Below are positions 21,456-34,200 of a stretch of DNA of 64,000 nucleotides, one piece after another. The notes under the pieces were generated by a model. The model ran no database searches. It saw only the letters and a list, made by a program, of their open reading frames with translations, and had not been told where the DNA came from. The stretch comes from Cucumis sativus. Lineage: Eukaryota > Streptophyta > Magnoliopsida > Cucurbitales > Cucurbitaceae. The DNA lies in assembly GCF_000004075.3 (NCBI RefSeq), contig NC_026660.2:12090001-12154000 (forward strand). The letters run 5' to 3'. The translations under genes and the position numbers were made by a program. The number at the start of each line of letters is the position of its first letter. Within the stretch, counting starts at the first letter, position 1.

Positions 21456-22317
21456 CACACCATCGTTATGATCAAAACATGTGCTGTTAATATGAGTTTT
21501 GTAGCAATTTATTTTGGCCGATTTGGAGGGTGATGTGAAAGAGTAACGTTGATTGCAGGAAACTTTTGTATCACCAGAAACCTAATTGATGTGGCAATAC
21601 CTTAGTGCAATGAGTTTCTGGATTACATGTTTTGATTCATTCCTTCTTTCCCCTGAAGGTGTGGAAGCCTTTGGGATTTTGTCACTTTATCCTAATTGGG
21701 TGTCGTCTATTCTTCTTCGTGAGAAATTTGATTGTAATTTTACTTGTGGTTTAATAATGTTTATTTTTCAAAGAAAAAGAAGGTGGACGTGTTTTGTTCG
21801 TTATAAACTTTAATAATTTAAATGGGTACTTCAACTTTCAATTTTCTATTTAATATGTCCTTGGCTTATTTAACATTTCAAAAAATCAATAAATCAATTA
21901 GACATACAATACAACTAAAAATTAAGTTGTATCTAGAAAAGATATTAAAGTTCGTTATGGTAACAAAATCAGTTTTGAATTCTTACTCAAATGTCAAATA
22001 CAGCAACAAATTAATTAATTAGTTTTTTTAAAAAAAAATACTTTTTTTTTTTAGTCTTAAAAACTTGTTTGGATTTTGAAAATATTCAGAAACAGAAAAT
22101 GTATTTATAAACTTAAATTATTAGAATTTGGATAAGTATAAATTTTTTATCTAAGTTGAGCCTTTTCTCACGATTCAAATTTCCCTAAAAATCGTTTCAC
22201 CGTGACTTCAACTCCAACAAATTCACACGGATTAATCAAATTAGAACCAAAGAATCAAACTCAACAGAAGCGAACGATTGAGCATATTTACCAAAACGAA
22301 ATGCATTATTACCTGTA

Positions 22318-22620
22318 AGAACACGGAGAGTTGAATTTGACGATAAGCGTATCGTTGTGTGTGATTATTCAATCTCTGATCTATTTCCGAATGAGTCATA
22401 AGAGCGCTAGTTCCGCATTATTCAAACTGTATTCTGCCGTATGATTTAAACAGGCGACAATTTTCTGATTGAAATGGGTGGTGTTTGAGTAATGATAAAC
22501 GAGAGAATTTGGAGTGCGGATCAGCTGAGATGAAATCGTAGATATCGAAAGAGAAAACAGAGAGCGACAACAATGTACTCATTAGCAAAATTCCTCGATT
22601 CATTTCGCTTCGCTACACCT
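22318..22620 (-). other. Possible 5' exon with donor site for the minus-strand gene
   Basis: A block of markedly lower AT content ending in the donor ACAG|GTAATAATGC on the minus strand. It contains a 61-codon frame (MNRGILLMSTLLSLSVFSF...) that would be an upstream ORF if the exon is untranslated, or a short signal-peptide-like start. A G-box CACGTG lies at 22751-22756 about 130 bases upstream. Confidence 0.25.
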
Positions 22621-23099
22621 TCGGGCTTGTCTTTTTCAATTTAATTCATGATTAAAGAATGAAGATGAATGAATCCGAATGCGCCTTCAAATTAGGTTTC
22701 AAATTTGAGTAGCTTGTGGGTGAAGGGAGGGAGTGTGGCACGCTGGAAGCACGTGTCTTTTTTATTTTCCCTCTTTTATTGAAGTTCAAGGCATCTTGAA
22801 CTTTGGACTTTCTACCAAAAATACCCTACAAGTATATCCTTATGCTAAGTTTTTTTTCTTTTCAAAAATACTCTCCCAACTTTCCAAAAGTTTTAAAAAT
22901 ACTTTTGTTCAATACTTTAAAAGATGTATAAATACTCATAAATGATTGTATAATTTTTTAAATTGATGAATAAATATTTTAAGTTTTTTTGGGATAGACA
23001 ACCGATCGTGATTGTTTAGATATTAATACATGATCGTGTAATGAAAAAAAGAAAAAGAAGTACAGAATATTTGATAATGAAAAAATGAAATTGCAATGG

Positions 23100-23350
23100 A
23101 CGACTATTTTAGCAATAATAATTAAGAATATAGCAACATTTTAAAAAAATTACAAATATAGCAAAAATATCATTGATAGACTTGTATCGCTAATAGACTT
23201 CATATGGTATATCAATGATAGACCAATATTTACAACGACTCATATGATTGATAGAATTTGACAAATTTTGCTATATTTGTAAATCTTTTTAAATTATGCT
23301 ATATATTTAACTAATTTGAATTTAATTGCTAAATTTGCAACTATTCCATG
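23100..23350 (+). mobile_element. MITE-like dispersed element, copy A
   Basis: It runs from CGACTATTTTAGCAATAATA to TAAATTTGCAACTATTCC with a core of ATCATTGATAGAC and TTTGCTATATTTG. An inverted relative lies at about 61004-61160 (GATAGTTGCAAATTTAGCAA ... TTGCTATATTTGCAA ... TTAATTATTATTGTTG). The ends carry related GCAA-CTATT motifs in opposite orientation, consistent with decayed inverted termini. No transposase. Confidence 0.5.
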
Positions 23351-24685
23351 AAAAAGTAATAAGGAAAAGAATATTGTCTTTATGAAAAAGATGACGTTGA
23401 AGAGAAATGACATAGAAGGATTAAATTTCGTAGAAGGATATGAAAAAATTTTGGAATGGCAAATATAGAATTTATGAAAAAAAATTAACAAGTTATAGGA
23501 CTTCATAGACTTTTTTTAATTTTGTTATACGAGTAATAAATATTTTTATTTTTGTTCGTTATAGGTAAATTATCCTACATTTAACCTAAATAGATTTAAT
23601 ATGTTATAAAATAAATTAATATTTGTATACTAAATAATATAATAATATCTATTATCATACATACAACAATTACGAATATGAGGATTCAAACTTTTGATCT
23701 TAACCTAAGGGTGTGCATGCAAATCAGGAACTAAGTTCATTTGTGATAGGACTAATTATTTTCTATGGCTTTAATTAATAAAAGATAAAAATTAATAACA
23801 ACAATAATAATAGATTAAAAGAATGGGTAAATTTTAAATTAATTTTTTTTTATATGTATATAAAAGATCAATGACATTAAAGTTTTTGAACTATAACCAG
23901 ATCATTAAATGGATGGATAAAATTTTAAAAGAATTTATAATAAAAAAAAAGGATGAAATTTGAAATGTATTCAAATAGATGGATTGTTAAGTTTTCATTT
24001 GTATGCCAATTGAAACATCAATTTCATGATCGACTTTTATCCTCTAAATGAGTTTTTCATAAGTAGTCAATTAGAACCTAGTTCACTAATTAAAGTAAAT
24101 ATTACAAATAAAGAGATGAGAGGGTGTAAAAAAGAAAGAAAGAAAGAATGGAGAGCTCCATATCAAATCTCTTTCTCATCATTTGAGCTTAACAAATGTG
24201 TCTTCCTATTTGCAAAATTTAGGAAGATAAAGGGTATGGAAAGCTTTTTTTTATAATCATGAACTAAAAAAAGTTTGAAAGAGTTGGAATTGCAAGGAGA
24301 AAGCTCTCACTTCACCTTCATTTATATTGGATTTCAACCTAACTTTTCCTTTGTCAAGTGCTCTTCCCACTACCAACACCATAAAAGAAAAGAAAAGAAA
24401 GAAAGAGTTATCATCAAAACAGAAAATATATTTCTAAAGCGGTAAATAAAGATTGCCTTTTTGTAGTGCTCCATAATCACCACTCCCCACTTTCAATTCT
24501 AGCTTTTTTAACCTTTTTGGTATGCACTTGAGAATGTATTATGAAGTAATTCCATGTATTATCCTTGTCTTTTAAATTTCTTATTGATTGTCTCAATATG
24601 TATAACTGTCTCAAGCTTTAAGAATGGTGTTTTCTTTGTAAACTTCTTCAACCAGATTGTGTCAATTTTTTTATTTGATAATCAT

Positions 24686-24845
24686 CCTGGGTTGGGATCA
24701 ATAAGTAACTAAAATGTCATGAGTTCGATCCATAGTGGCCACCTATCTAGAAATTAATTCAACACTCAAATGTTGTAAGATCAAGTTGGGTTGTTCCATG
24801 AAGTGCGTAGATTCACCCGAACACTCACTTATATATATATATATA
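24686..24845 (+). mobile_element. SINE-like element
   Basis: It has an internal-promoter-like arrangement: GGTTGGGATCAATAAG (weak A box) and ATGAGTTCGATCCATAGTGG (B box). GTGGCCACCTATCTAGAAAT, AAATGTTGTAAGATCAAG and a tail of ACACTCACTTATATATAT follow. I associate this body with an abundant tRNA-derived short repeat of dicot genomes, but cannot confirm the family here. Confidence 0.4.
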
Positions 24846-25368
24846 AAAAAAAAATTCTTATTTGATCTTTTGATGGTCATTTTTTGTTTATATCTTAGTA
24901 TGTACAAGAGTATAACATTGGGTGAAACCAGGTTAGGATAACATTGCAACTTTAAAAAGAATTTAAACAGTAGTATTTATAATTTAGTCTTAATTCTGAA
25001 TCAAACATGTAGTGTTGTGAATGGATACTATAAATATCATTTGAACATTGAGAATTCAGAATCACATAAAGAATAAGAATGAGATCAAATGGTTTGAAAT
25101 AGGTGCACAAAAGAAAAGAAATGTTGAATATAAAATATGTTATTATTCAAATGAAAAGTAACTAGTTATGGAATGGGCAGAAACATTTCTTCTGCCCAAA
25201 TTTGATTAATAGTACTCTGGATACAATATTCTTTTAAGTTTGGGAAAGTCTCCCCTACCTAATTATGATGAATATCAATGAGCAATTTTTAAAAAAAATT
25301 ATAAATATATATAATACCAGTAACCCGTTAATTTGAAGCAAGAAAAAAAAAAAGCTAAACTCCAAAGC

Positions 25369-27447
25369 TCAAGCAACCAACTGTTCCTGTTCCATGTACA
25401 TTTGCTTTGAATCGCCATTATTGAGATGACAAAGCAGCAGCTGCTGCTGCTCGTCCATACTCAACTGCACAGCATTTTCGGATGGAGCATCCTTCACCAG
25501 GGACTGAACCCAGGACACATCTGGCTCGGGAGCAGTAGTGTGCATCGTGGACGTCACTGGAGAACTGGTGCAATTGTTTCGAATCCCAAATGATGCGGAC
25601 TTCTTTAACTTGTTCAGTTCTTCTCCACGAATTCCCCAGTCTAGTTTTCCGTCAGGCGAACCCCAATCAGACAGGTTCAAAGGCATGGCAGTTGTGGATG
25701 TACCTGGGGGTGATAGTCCCGTATGGCGGCTCACCATACTACGTTCGATAAAGCTCTGGCTACGCTTAGCAAAAGCAGCAGCTCTAGAACTCAAAACGCT
25801 GGCTGCAGTAGACACGGATGGTTGAGACAACCTTGGAGGAGGGGACCCAATGCTGTTACCATAGCTCGAGAGGAAAGACTGATTGAGGCTTTGGCGCATC
25901 TGGATTCCAGAAGGGGACTGCACCTGAGATCCCACAGAATCCAATGAAAGTCCTTGTAATTGAGGCAAAATTGCAGGATCTACAGACCCGAAAAAGTCCT
26001 CGAGGTTGGTCTGCTTCATGCCTCCAAGTCCATTCAGTTCTCCATTTCTACTCCTTGGGGAAGGAAAAGATGCAGGAGTTGGTAAGCCATTGTTCCATCT
26101 AGAAGGGGAAGATAGACAGGACATCTCATCCATTAGCTGTTGTTGTCTACGGCGTTGACTTTCGAGACCAAGTAACTCGACATCTAAATCCACGTCTCTT
26201 GCGCTCAAGGAAGCCTTTAGCCTGCTACCTGGAAGGTGCAGGGTTGGGGGAGCAATATTACACTGAGTCTGCCACATGGTTCCACCCATTGGAGAAGAAA
26301 CTCCAGAAGGAGTTAAAGGTGGAGTTGACGAAGGAGGTATCAAAGCTGAAGGAGAACCAAGGGTAAGTGAACTGATCGACGCGATGTCTAGTGAAGAACC
26401 ACATATTGATCTTGGAGACAGTACAGCAGAACCAGTTGAAGCATACAAGGGGCGGAGCTCTTCTGGCTTGTGAGCAAAGAAACAGACTTTTCTGGTACAT
26501 CCGGTTTCATCCTTGCAAAGACGGGTACGATATTGAGCAGGATGGAGCCAACATTCAAAAATTCCATGAGCATATTCACAGGCATCCCCCTGCCTACATG
26601 TTCCTTTTCTGAATTCCGGACACGGGACACAGCTGTAATGATATTTTCTTGGATCCCGCCTCCTTGCATTTTCGCCAGGGTGAACAAATGGACACTCTGT
26701 CCAATCATGCGAGTAAGCTCTTGTACAAGGTTTGATCTTAAAAGTATACATTCTAAACTCATCCGTGCTATAGATTCCGTTCTTGATGTCTGGAAGTGAG
26801 AGATCAACTGGATACTCTTTCTTCTCCGTCCCATCTCGTGAAGCTCGAAGGGTTGAAAGCTCCAGTGGCTCCAAAGTTTCCCTCTCGTAAAATATTGCCT
26901 CAGATGAGCTAAGACCTTCATGACCATTTAGCAATTGTTGTAGTGTTTTTTTCCTTGAATAAAAGGCTGAAGTAAAATCAGGAGCAATCAAATCACCAGG
27001 CCGGTTACCGTTTGCATCAACAGCACTTACATCAGCGGAAGCATCGAGCAAGAGTTTGACAACCTGATCCACAACAGCAGAACCACCAGCAACAGCACAG
27101 TGAAGAGTCGTTACGCCATCTGAACCACAAGCTCTATTAACATCGACACGACCACTGTGAAGGATATAAGACAGAACATTCAGGCTCCCAAACATGGCTG
27201 CAACCATAAGAGGAGTCCTTTCTTCATACCCCATCTTTTTAGAACCAAAAATCCTCCCATACCACAAACTCGCCTCATCAATATCATGACCATCTTCCTC
27301 AACAGCACTCCTAAATCCAATCAAATCATCTGTAGCTGAAAATTCAAGCAAAACAGAGATGCAAAATCCCAATCCCCCTCGTTTAAATCCACCGTCCATC
27401 ACGAAGTTAGGGCTTGCAGATTTCCTATTGCAACCATTACACATCAT
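25369..27447 (-). CDS. Tandem CCCH zinc-finger protein with ankyrin repeats (692 aa)
   Basis: Plant-type RR-TZF protein of the AtC3H30/C3H66/C3H47 class (OXS2-like). These bind RNA and/or DNA and act in stress and hormone responses. Ankyrin repeats lie at about 75-155 (ERTPLMVAAMFGS, GVTTLHCAVAGGS). The plant-specific arginine-rich part with CTRAYSHDWTECPFVH starts at 241. The tandem fingers are C276-x7-C284-x5-C290-x3-H294, 16 residues, then C311-x5-C317-x4-C322-x3-H326, exactly the plant TZF spacing. The C-terminal half is Ser/Pro/Gln-rich with SLNQSFLSSYGN and ends MEQEQLVA. The coding region is a single exon, as usual for the family. Two adjacent ATGs open the frame; relatives begin MC, so translation may start at the second. 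An intron lies in the 5'UTR. Confidence 0.95.
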   Translation of the reverse strand: MMCNGCNRKSASPNFVMDGGFKRGGLGFCISVLLEFSATDDLIGFRSAVEEDGHDIDEASLWYGRIFGSKKMGYEERTPLMVAAMFGSLNVLSYILHSGRVDVNRACGSDGVTTLHCAVAGGSAVVDQVVKLLLDASADVSAVDANGNRPGDLIAPDFTSAFYSRKKTLQQLLNGHEGLSSSEAIFYERETLEPLELSTLRASRDGTEKKEYPVDLSLPDIKNGIYSTDEFRMYTFKIKPCTRAYSHDWTECPFVHPGENARRRDPRKYHYSCVPCPEFRKGTCRQGDACEYAHGIFECWLHPAQYRTRLCKDETGCTRKVCFFAHKPEELRPLYASTGSAVLSPRSICGSSLDIASISSLTLGSPSALIPPSSTPPLTPSGVSSPMGGTMWQTQCNIAPPTLHLPGSRLKASLSARDVDLDVELLGLESQRRRQQQLMDEMSCLSSPSRWNNGLPTPASFPSPRSRNGELNGLGGMKQTNLEDFFGSVDPAILPQLQGLSLDSVGSQVQSPSGIQMRQSLNQSFLSSYGNSIGSPPPRLSQPSVSTAASVLSSRAAAFAKRSQSFIERSMVSRHTGLSPPGTSTTAMPLNLSDWGSPDGKLDWGIRGEELNKLKKSASFGIRNNCTSSPVTSTMHTTAPEPDVSWVQSLVKDAPSENAVQLSMDEQQQLLLCHLNNGDSKQMYMEQEQLVA

Positions 27448-27477
27448 AATCTAATCCGTCTTAAGACCTCCAAATTG

Positions 27478-27957
27478 CTACAGAAAATAATAAATTTACA
27501 AGAAACACAATCAGAAATTGCAATCAATAAAAGGCAAAAAAAACCCAGAACAAGAAAGAAACCAAAACCCAAAAAGAAGGTATATTAGTTTAGATTGGTG
27601 AAAACATTATCCAAATCTTCAGCAATCACTAAAAGAGAAAACAAAATCAAGTAGAAATGGAAAGAGAAGACAAATTAAGACACCCAAAAAGCAAAACGAC
27701 ATAACAAAAACAACCCCTGTTTTAGTTACCGGAAAAACAGCAAAAGGAAAAAGAAGAATGAAAGAACAGAAACGGATAATACCCAAAAACTGAAAAACTG
27801 TACACAACACGAAAATACTCAGAATTCAATCAATTTATTGCCAACAACAAACGATTTAACTAACAAAAAACTTCAAAAGAAGAAAACCCCATTTCAAAAT
27901 CATGTTGAAACAACAAAATAAACTTATGAAAACACAAGAAAAGCTGGAGAAAATTAC
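27478..27957 (-). other. 5'UTR intron of the CCCH zinc-finger gene
   Basis: On the minus strand a donor CAG|GTAATTTT at 27958/27957 and an acceptor TTCTGTAG|CAATT at 27478/27477 bracket 480 bases of AT-rich sequence starting 30 bases upstream of the ATG. Upstream of the donor is a GA-rich leader (about 27958-28130), typical of plant 5'UTRs. Leader introns of this kind often raise expression; that is inference here. Confidence 0.6.
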
Positions 27958-28130
27958 CTGGTGAGAAAGAAAAAAGATGAGAGAGCGGGAATTGGGAGAT
28001 CGAAAGAGAAGGTGAAACAGGGCTAGATTTTTGGCTATGGAGAGTAAAGCGATAGAAAGAAAGTAGGACTTTTCTTCCTTAGCTCTCTCGCCTTTATTAG
28101 GTTGGAGTCAAAAAGACCGAACTACTTCTC

Positions 28131-30165
28131 TATGCATAAACCAAAGCTCTTTGGTCTTCGCCACCGTCCTCTTTCAAACTTTTTCTTTTTTTTTTCTTTT
28201 TTCTTTTTTCCTTTTCCCTTTTTCTTTTTATAATTATATTTTCTTTCTTGTCTTCTTCGTCTTTATTTTCTCCTCTCCCAAAATGAAACTCAAATTCAAT
28301 CCCAAATGAAATGCAAACTCAAATGCAGAATTTAAAAAATAATTAAAAAATTATAATAAATAGTGTTTTGGTTGTTCTTTTTAAATTATGTCTCGGTCTT
28401 CTCTTCCTTTTATTTACTCTCATCTATTTCATTAATTTTCTTTTAAAATAACAATCTACATACAAAATTTGAACAACAAATAACCTAGTTATTCTATGCT
28501 TAGAATATGCTCGTAACCTGAGTTAAACTCTTGTTAGCTTAGAAGTTGGTTTTTCAAAATAGTCTATTTTGTTTATATTTTTAATATAATAAATTTTATT
28601 TAAATAATAACAAAATATTTACCGCATAAATATGCTTCTAGTATTGATAGGATCCCAAAATTTTCATATACTTTGAAAATATTTTAATTTATTTTAAATT
28701 TTTAAAAACGTATATTGAAAAATATATACATATTTTTTTCATGGATTTATTAATATTGTCCATCAAATTCGATTTAAAATTAGGGTTAACCTTTCCTTTT
28801 AATTCAATACTGTTGGATCATATACTTAAACTTTTCAGATTTAGTTTTTTATTCTCAATAGATTTTAAATTTAATATTTTTAAGTTATTTTTTTATTATA
28901 ATAGACTAAATAATAATAATTTTCATGCATGTGAAAATGATAGTAGATATAAAAGTGGACATTTTAAAAAACAACAAGATATTAAAACTATTTATAAAAT
29001 ATAGAAAAAATAATCAAATCATCTATAACTCTTTTAAAATAACAATTATCCGTAAAAAACTCACGATAACACAAAATTTATTGTCTTGATTAAAATTAAA
29101 TATTTAAAGCATGGCACAAAATTTGAGAAGACTTTCTAAGTACATGAGCTAAAATAGTTTTTATGAAAAAAACTTAAATTTTAGTTTTTAAAAAATATTA
29201 CTCGTAAAGTATGGTGGTAGTTACAATTATATTAAAAATTAAGTTCTAAAACTTATTTAAATTTTAAAATGGAGTTATCCAAGTTGTATAATTATACTAA
29301 TTATATAAGTTTGATAATTAATTGTTATCATATGTGGGTTTAATTTTCACAACTATTATAAATTTGAGAGTTAAATTTTAATATTATTTAAAATTAAAAG
29401 GCCTAATTATTCTTATTCAAGATCAAACGTGCTATTGTAACTATCGTCATACTAAATAGGTGTTTTTTTTAAAAAAAAATCACTAGTTGTAGAAGATTAA
29501 ATTTGAGAATTATTATAACTATAAAAACTATTATTAGGATGAGTTTGATTTAATTTTTCAAATAAATTGTATAAAAAGTTGTGATGATTGTGAAAATTTA
29601 TTTTAAATATTTTAACAACTTTTTGTAACACTTCCAAAAAAAGATTGAAACTATTTTTATAAAAAAATAACAACCATGATGAAGAAGAACTTTTGGAACA
29701 AAATATTTTGTAAAAATGATCCAAATCTAAATAATTGAAAAGTGGAGAATTAAATAGAAAAAAGTAGAGGGCTAAAATCGTAATGTTGATCAATAATGTG
29801 GCACGCCCACAAAAGGGAAATGGATATCTTTTGATTTTGAATTACTTTGGGTGCCACGTGTTGGCGTTTGAGTGGAAGAAATCGTGCACCAAAGTGACCG
29901 TATCAATACTTCGGATCATCACGCCTTACGCGTTTTTGGTCTGCAAGAATTACGTGGAATTTCACGCACCGTCGCCCTTTGTAAAAGTTTAAAACCCATT
30001 TTCCCTATTTTTTAAATACCTAAATTCACTTTCTTTTTTTGTTTTGTTAAAATTCAATTTTCACCCTTGAAAACGCTCTCAAAATTTGAGGATGGAACAG
30101 AAATTTCAATATCTTACATTTTGTTTTTTAACTAGTTTTTTATTTGTTGATATTTGAAAATTAAG
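28131..30165. other. Intergenic AT-rich spacer
   Basis: Upstream region of the CCCH gene, then long AT-rich spacer. A less AT-rich block at 29790-29990 includes CCACGTG (about 29853) and an open frame of 69 codons. I recognise no protein and leave it uncalled. No repeats with clear boundaries. Confidence 0.35.
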
Positions 30166-31225
30166 AGCGGGTTTGGTAACGTTTTTGTTTTTTGTTTTTT
30201 ATTTTTAAAAAAACAGAGGTGTTTGGTAATGTTTTTTTATTTCTCGTTCTAAAGAAAATAGAAACATTTCTCATTTTATAACGAATTATTGAAAAAAAAT
30301 AGTTTTTTCTGTTCTGTTTTTCAATTATTTTTATTGGTTTTTTTCTTTTTATTTTTTTTAATTATTTTTATTGGTTTCTTTTTTTTTCTCAATTATTTCT
30401 ATTGATTTTTTCCTTTTTCTCAATTATTTCTATAGACTTTTATTTCTCTTTTTTTCACAATTATTTTTATCGATTTTCTTTTTCTTTTTTTCAATTATTT
30501 TTATTAGTTTCCTTTTTCTTTTTCTCAATTATTTTTCTTTTTCTTTTTCTTTTTCTATTTCCTTTTCCATTTTTTCACTTGATTTTCTTCTTCTTCCTTT
30601 TATTTTCATCTTCTTCCCCAAATAACCAGTCTCCACAAGGTTTCCTTTTTCTTCCTCTTATTGTCTTCTTCATCTTCCTCTCTGCCTCTCATCATCTTTC
30701 TCTACACAACGTCTTCCTCTTCGTCGGATCTGGGTTTTCCTTTTTCTATTCGTGCATATATGAATTTTCTCTATGGGTTTTCACCGAATATGTTGGTTTT
30801 TGCCAGATTTGTGTTTTAACTGTGGCTCTTGTCTTCCTTTTCATCGTGGATTTTAGTCTTCCTCTTCATCTTGGGTTTTCGTCTTCCTCCTCGTCGGCTC
30901 TGTCCTTCATATCTCAATCTTCATCTTAATCTTCATAAGATTATTAAAAGACTTTCCTATCTAAGGTTTGATAAAGTAAGTGGTGTAATGTTCAATTGAA
31001 TTATATGTAAATAAAATAACATGAATAAAATAAAAAATAAATCTGGAGAAAAAAAAAAAAAAAACAAGAAATAGTCGTCAAACACATTTCAGTTTTTTTT
31101 TTTTTTTAAGAAACAAGAAGCAGAAAGAGTTATCAACCACATTCATGTTTCTTATTCTAAAAAAGGAAGAAACGGAGAACAAGAAACAAGAAACAGGAAA
31201 CGAAAACATTTTTAAATGGGCCCCT
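30166..31225. mobile_element. MITE-like element, T-rich interior (copy 1)
   Basis: The left end AGAGCGGGTTTGGTAACGTT and right end ACGAAAACATTTTTAAATGG GCCCCT are degenerate inverted repeats. Subterminal TTTGTTTTTTGTTTTTTATT on one side faces AAGAAACAAGAAACAGGAAA on the other. The interior is TTTTTCTCAATTATTTCTAT-type simple repeat and CTTCTTC-rich sequence; the long open frames there (30371, 30402) are low complexity and not genes. A similar pair of ends brackets 36976-39215. Confidence 0.45.
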
Positions 31226-34200
31226 AGGTTTACTATAGGTGAAGGGGCCAGGGTCACATTATCAGTTTTTGTACTTTAATATTAATTTTGAAGTGTTCGA
31301 TTATAAAATATATTAAATTTAGCTTCTTTTTGCCTAAACTATGCTTTTGTTGTAGTGGTTATGCCCTCCTTTGGTTGTGAGTTCAAATCTTGTCAAATTG
31401 CTTTTATTCTAGTGGTTATGCCCTCCTAGAAGATAAAACCCTAACTTATTATTCTTTCTTTTTTCTTTTTTTATGCTACAAATGTAGTGAATGTTACTGG
31501 AGCATTAGTGAAATGTAATATCAAGATATTTAACATTTTTTAATGTGTTGATTATATAGTGCCTAGTGTCACGGTCATACTTGTCCAGGACGTGTTTGTC
31601 TATAGTCGTATGCTCGAATACCTCCAATTTATCTTATATTTAGTTTAGCTAGTTGCTTTCCATTTAAAGTCACAAAGCTTGATTTCTACATTTTCATATG
31701 CAAGCCTACCAGAGCTGAAAATGTTCAAAATGTACTATAAGGGAGACATAGTAGTTGAATCTCCGCCTAAGCAGTGTGCACTAGTGCAAGCAAATTCTTT
31801 TCCCTTGCAAGTGACAGTTTTCATTGCATATTGTAATGTCAGCTCAATGTATTTAATTTTTTCTTTCTTGCATTTTATAAATAATTTTCTCAAGAACACG
31901 AAGGAAGGTTACATCATATGCTGAGATTGATCGTGTCTTTCGAATTTTGATTGACTGCCTTGTTCAACGAGTTCGAACAAGTGCCACACAATCGTCAGTC
32001 CCGAGTTTGAAAGGCTACGATTGTGACGCTCGATGTCCCTCCTATATAAATTTTCTAGATCGTCACTGATTATAAAATTAAAAGTAAGAAAGTCAAGAAG
32101 GAACTTGAGAAGATTAAATCAATAGATCAATACGCGTATTATGCGTATGGTCAAGCTTCTAAGATTGGTGCAATAGCCCAGGTCTGCTAAGATTAGGCCT
32201 TGAGAAATGAAACTCAAGCATGCCTATGAAGAACGATAGGCCACTTGACCTGTACTAGAGTAAGGCCCACACATGTTCTACTTGATGTGATAAAATGAAT
32301 TGATCATCTAATAAAATCTAATCATGATCATAAATATCCATACAACTCTTATTATGAAAGAAAAGGTAAACTTTGTCTCATTCTTTCTGACTCCACGTGA
32401 GGTAACTAAAAACTTTTGACTTTTTCTACATTCTATAATTTTCTTATTGAGTCGAGCATTATAACCATTTATTTTGTTTTGCAAGTCATCTTTTCTCCGA
32501 ATTACAATTTGTTGTAGTTGTTGTCACATGAAAGTCATGTATGTTTTGTGTCTTCTAAATTTTAATATTAATGAAGTATAATTTCTTAGCATGTATAAGT
32601 TTGTTGTGCGGAAAAAAGCAACCGTAGAATGTGGCTCTCAATAAAATTAGGGGATGGTAAAAAAAAATCAAAAGAAATGTTAAGATGTTAGTAAAGTCGT
32701 GGAGTATTGAAGGTAATAATATTAGAGCTTGGAGTGGTAGTTGAGAGAAATTAGTGAGGGAAAGGTTGAATGAGAGATGGGAGTGGAGATTTGGAATGAA
32801 GAGATGTAAATTTTAGAAAATAATAATGAATGTTTTTTACTTTCAAGGGCGAACTTGTCATTTCATATCTTTTAAGAGTCCTAATATTCGAATTTTAAAT
32901 CATCCTAAAAGTTTTTTAAAAAAACATCTTTGAACTTCTTTTTTTGGCATTTCCCAAAATTAAATTTATTTAAGTTAAATTATAAATTACTATTTTATTC
33001 TTGGATTTTAGTATTTTATAATAAAAAATAAAAAATAAACATCACGGTCAACATTATTTTCACTTCTAAATTTTATGTTTATTATTTATCTACTTTTTTT
33101 TAGCGATGTTTTAATAGCTTTGAGAACTCAAGAACTAGTATTAATTTCTTTTTTTATTTGACTTTTAATTCATTTACTAGTATTAATTTCTTTTTTATTT
33201 GACTTTTAATTCATTTTAGTTTTGAATCATGCAAACTATTTATAGATTTCGTATAATTCGAGAGGTTCGGGTCTTCTCTCAACTCTATACTCTTTATAAT
33301 ATATATATAAACTGAAATAATACTTATATTAGTGGCTAGTTCAATGATAAAATTGTCATTTAACCTCCTTAAACTCATATTCAAGTTCCTACGCTACATA
33401 TACAACATTATAAAAACATAGAAAGAAAATATACTTCAAAATCTAAAAACCAAAAATCAAATTGTTATCAAATGAATTTTAAAGTACAACCTTTATTTTG
33501 TACCCATTTGAGTCGGGTGTTTGTTTTATAAATAACAAAAATATTGAAAGAATTTAAAATATAACAAGTTATGACAGTTTATCGTTTGTAAATAATTTTG
33601 ATCTTTTTTTTTAATTTTTGGAGAACATTTTATTTTATTTGTTTCTCTTTTATTTTTTGTTTTTTGTTTTTGAATAAAGTCTATACATAATCCTTTCACC
33701 TATAAATTTATTGTTTTTTATATGTTTTTATAGTAGTTTAAAAAATAAAGCTCAAATTTAACACCTAAAAAGTATACATACGTTTTTATTTGTTATATAG
33801 CTTTTAAAGATAAAGATGGGAAAAAACAAACAAAAGAAAAAAACTAGGATAGTATTCATTAATCTATCTTGTTTTTTTCTTTTTTTTTTTATAATTAAAC
33901 TTTACATAAAATATTTTTATTCCATGTGTCATCTATTTATTTACTCATGTTACATTAACTAAGCTAAAATTTGAAAAAAAAATTAAAAAAAAGGCTTAAT
34001 TTAACGAAATAAGAAACAAAAAAACAAAATAATTTGATTGTTTGAAGGGCATGCATGTTTCTATTCAAATGGTTTTACCAAATAATATGGGGAAGGACTA
34101 AAGTCCAAGTAGTTTTTAGAAGTACCTTCTCTCTCGGCTAGCATTCTTTTGTCTTAGGTGTACGAAACGACGTCATCTTGTATTTGTGTTTTTCCCTTTC

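Larger units (their letters stand above)
22621..25368. other. Intergenic repeats between the small gene and the zinc-finger gene
   Basis: It contains a short dispersed element at 23100-23350 (annotated separately), a SINE-like block at about 24686-24845, GAAA-type simple repeats near 24385-24405 and AT-rich filler. I see no coding sequence in the short frames at 22733, 24026 and 24735. Confidence 0.4.

Noticed and set aside
25538..27339. Several plus-strand frames opposite the CCCH gene
   Set aside because: Antisense shadows of the zinc-finger coding region without any family likeness.
29783..29992. 69-codon frame in a block of higher GC
   Set aside because: No recognisable protein, start context or splice partners; could be regulatory DNA with a CACGTG core.
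30371..30929. Two long overlapping open frames of Phe/Ser/Leu
   Set aside because: They arise from TTTTTCTCAATTATT-type simple repeats inside a MITE-like element; no domain, biased composition.
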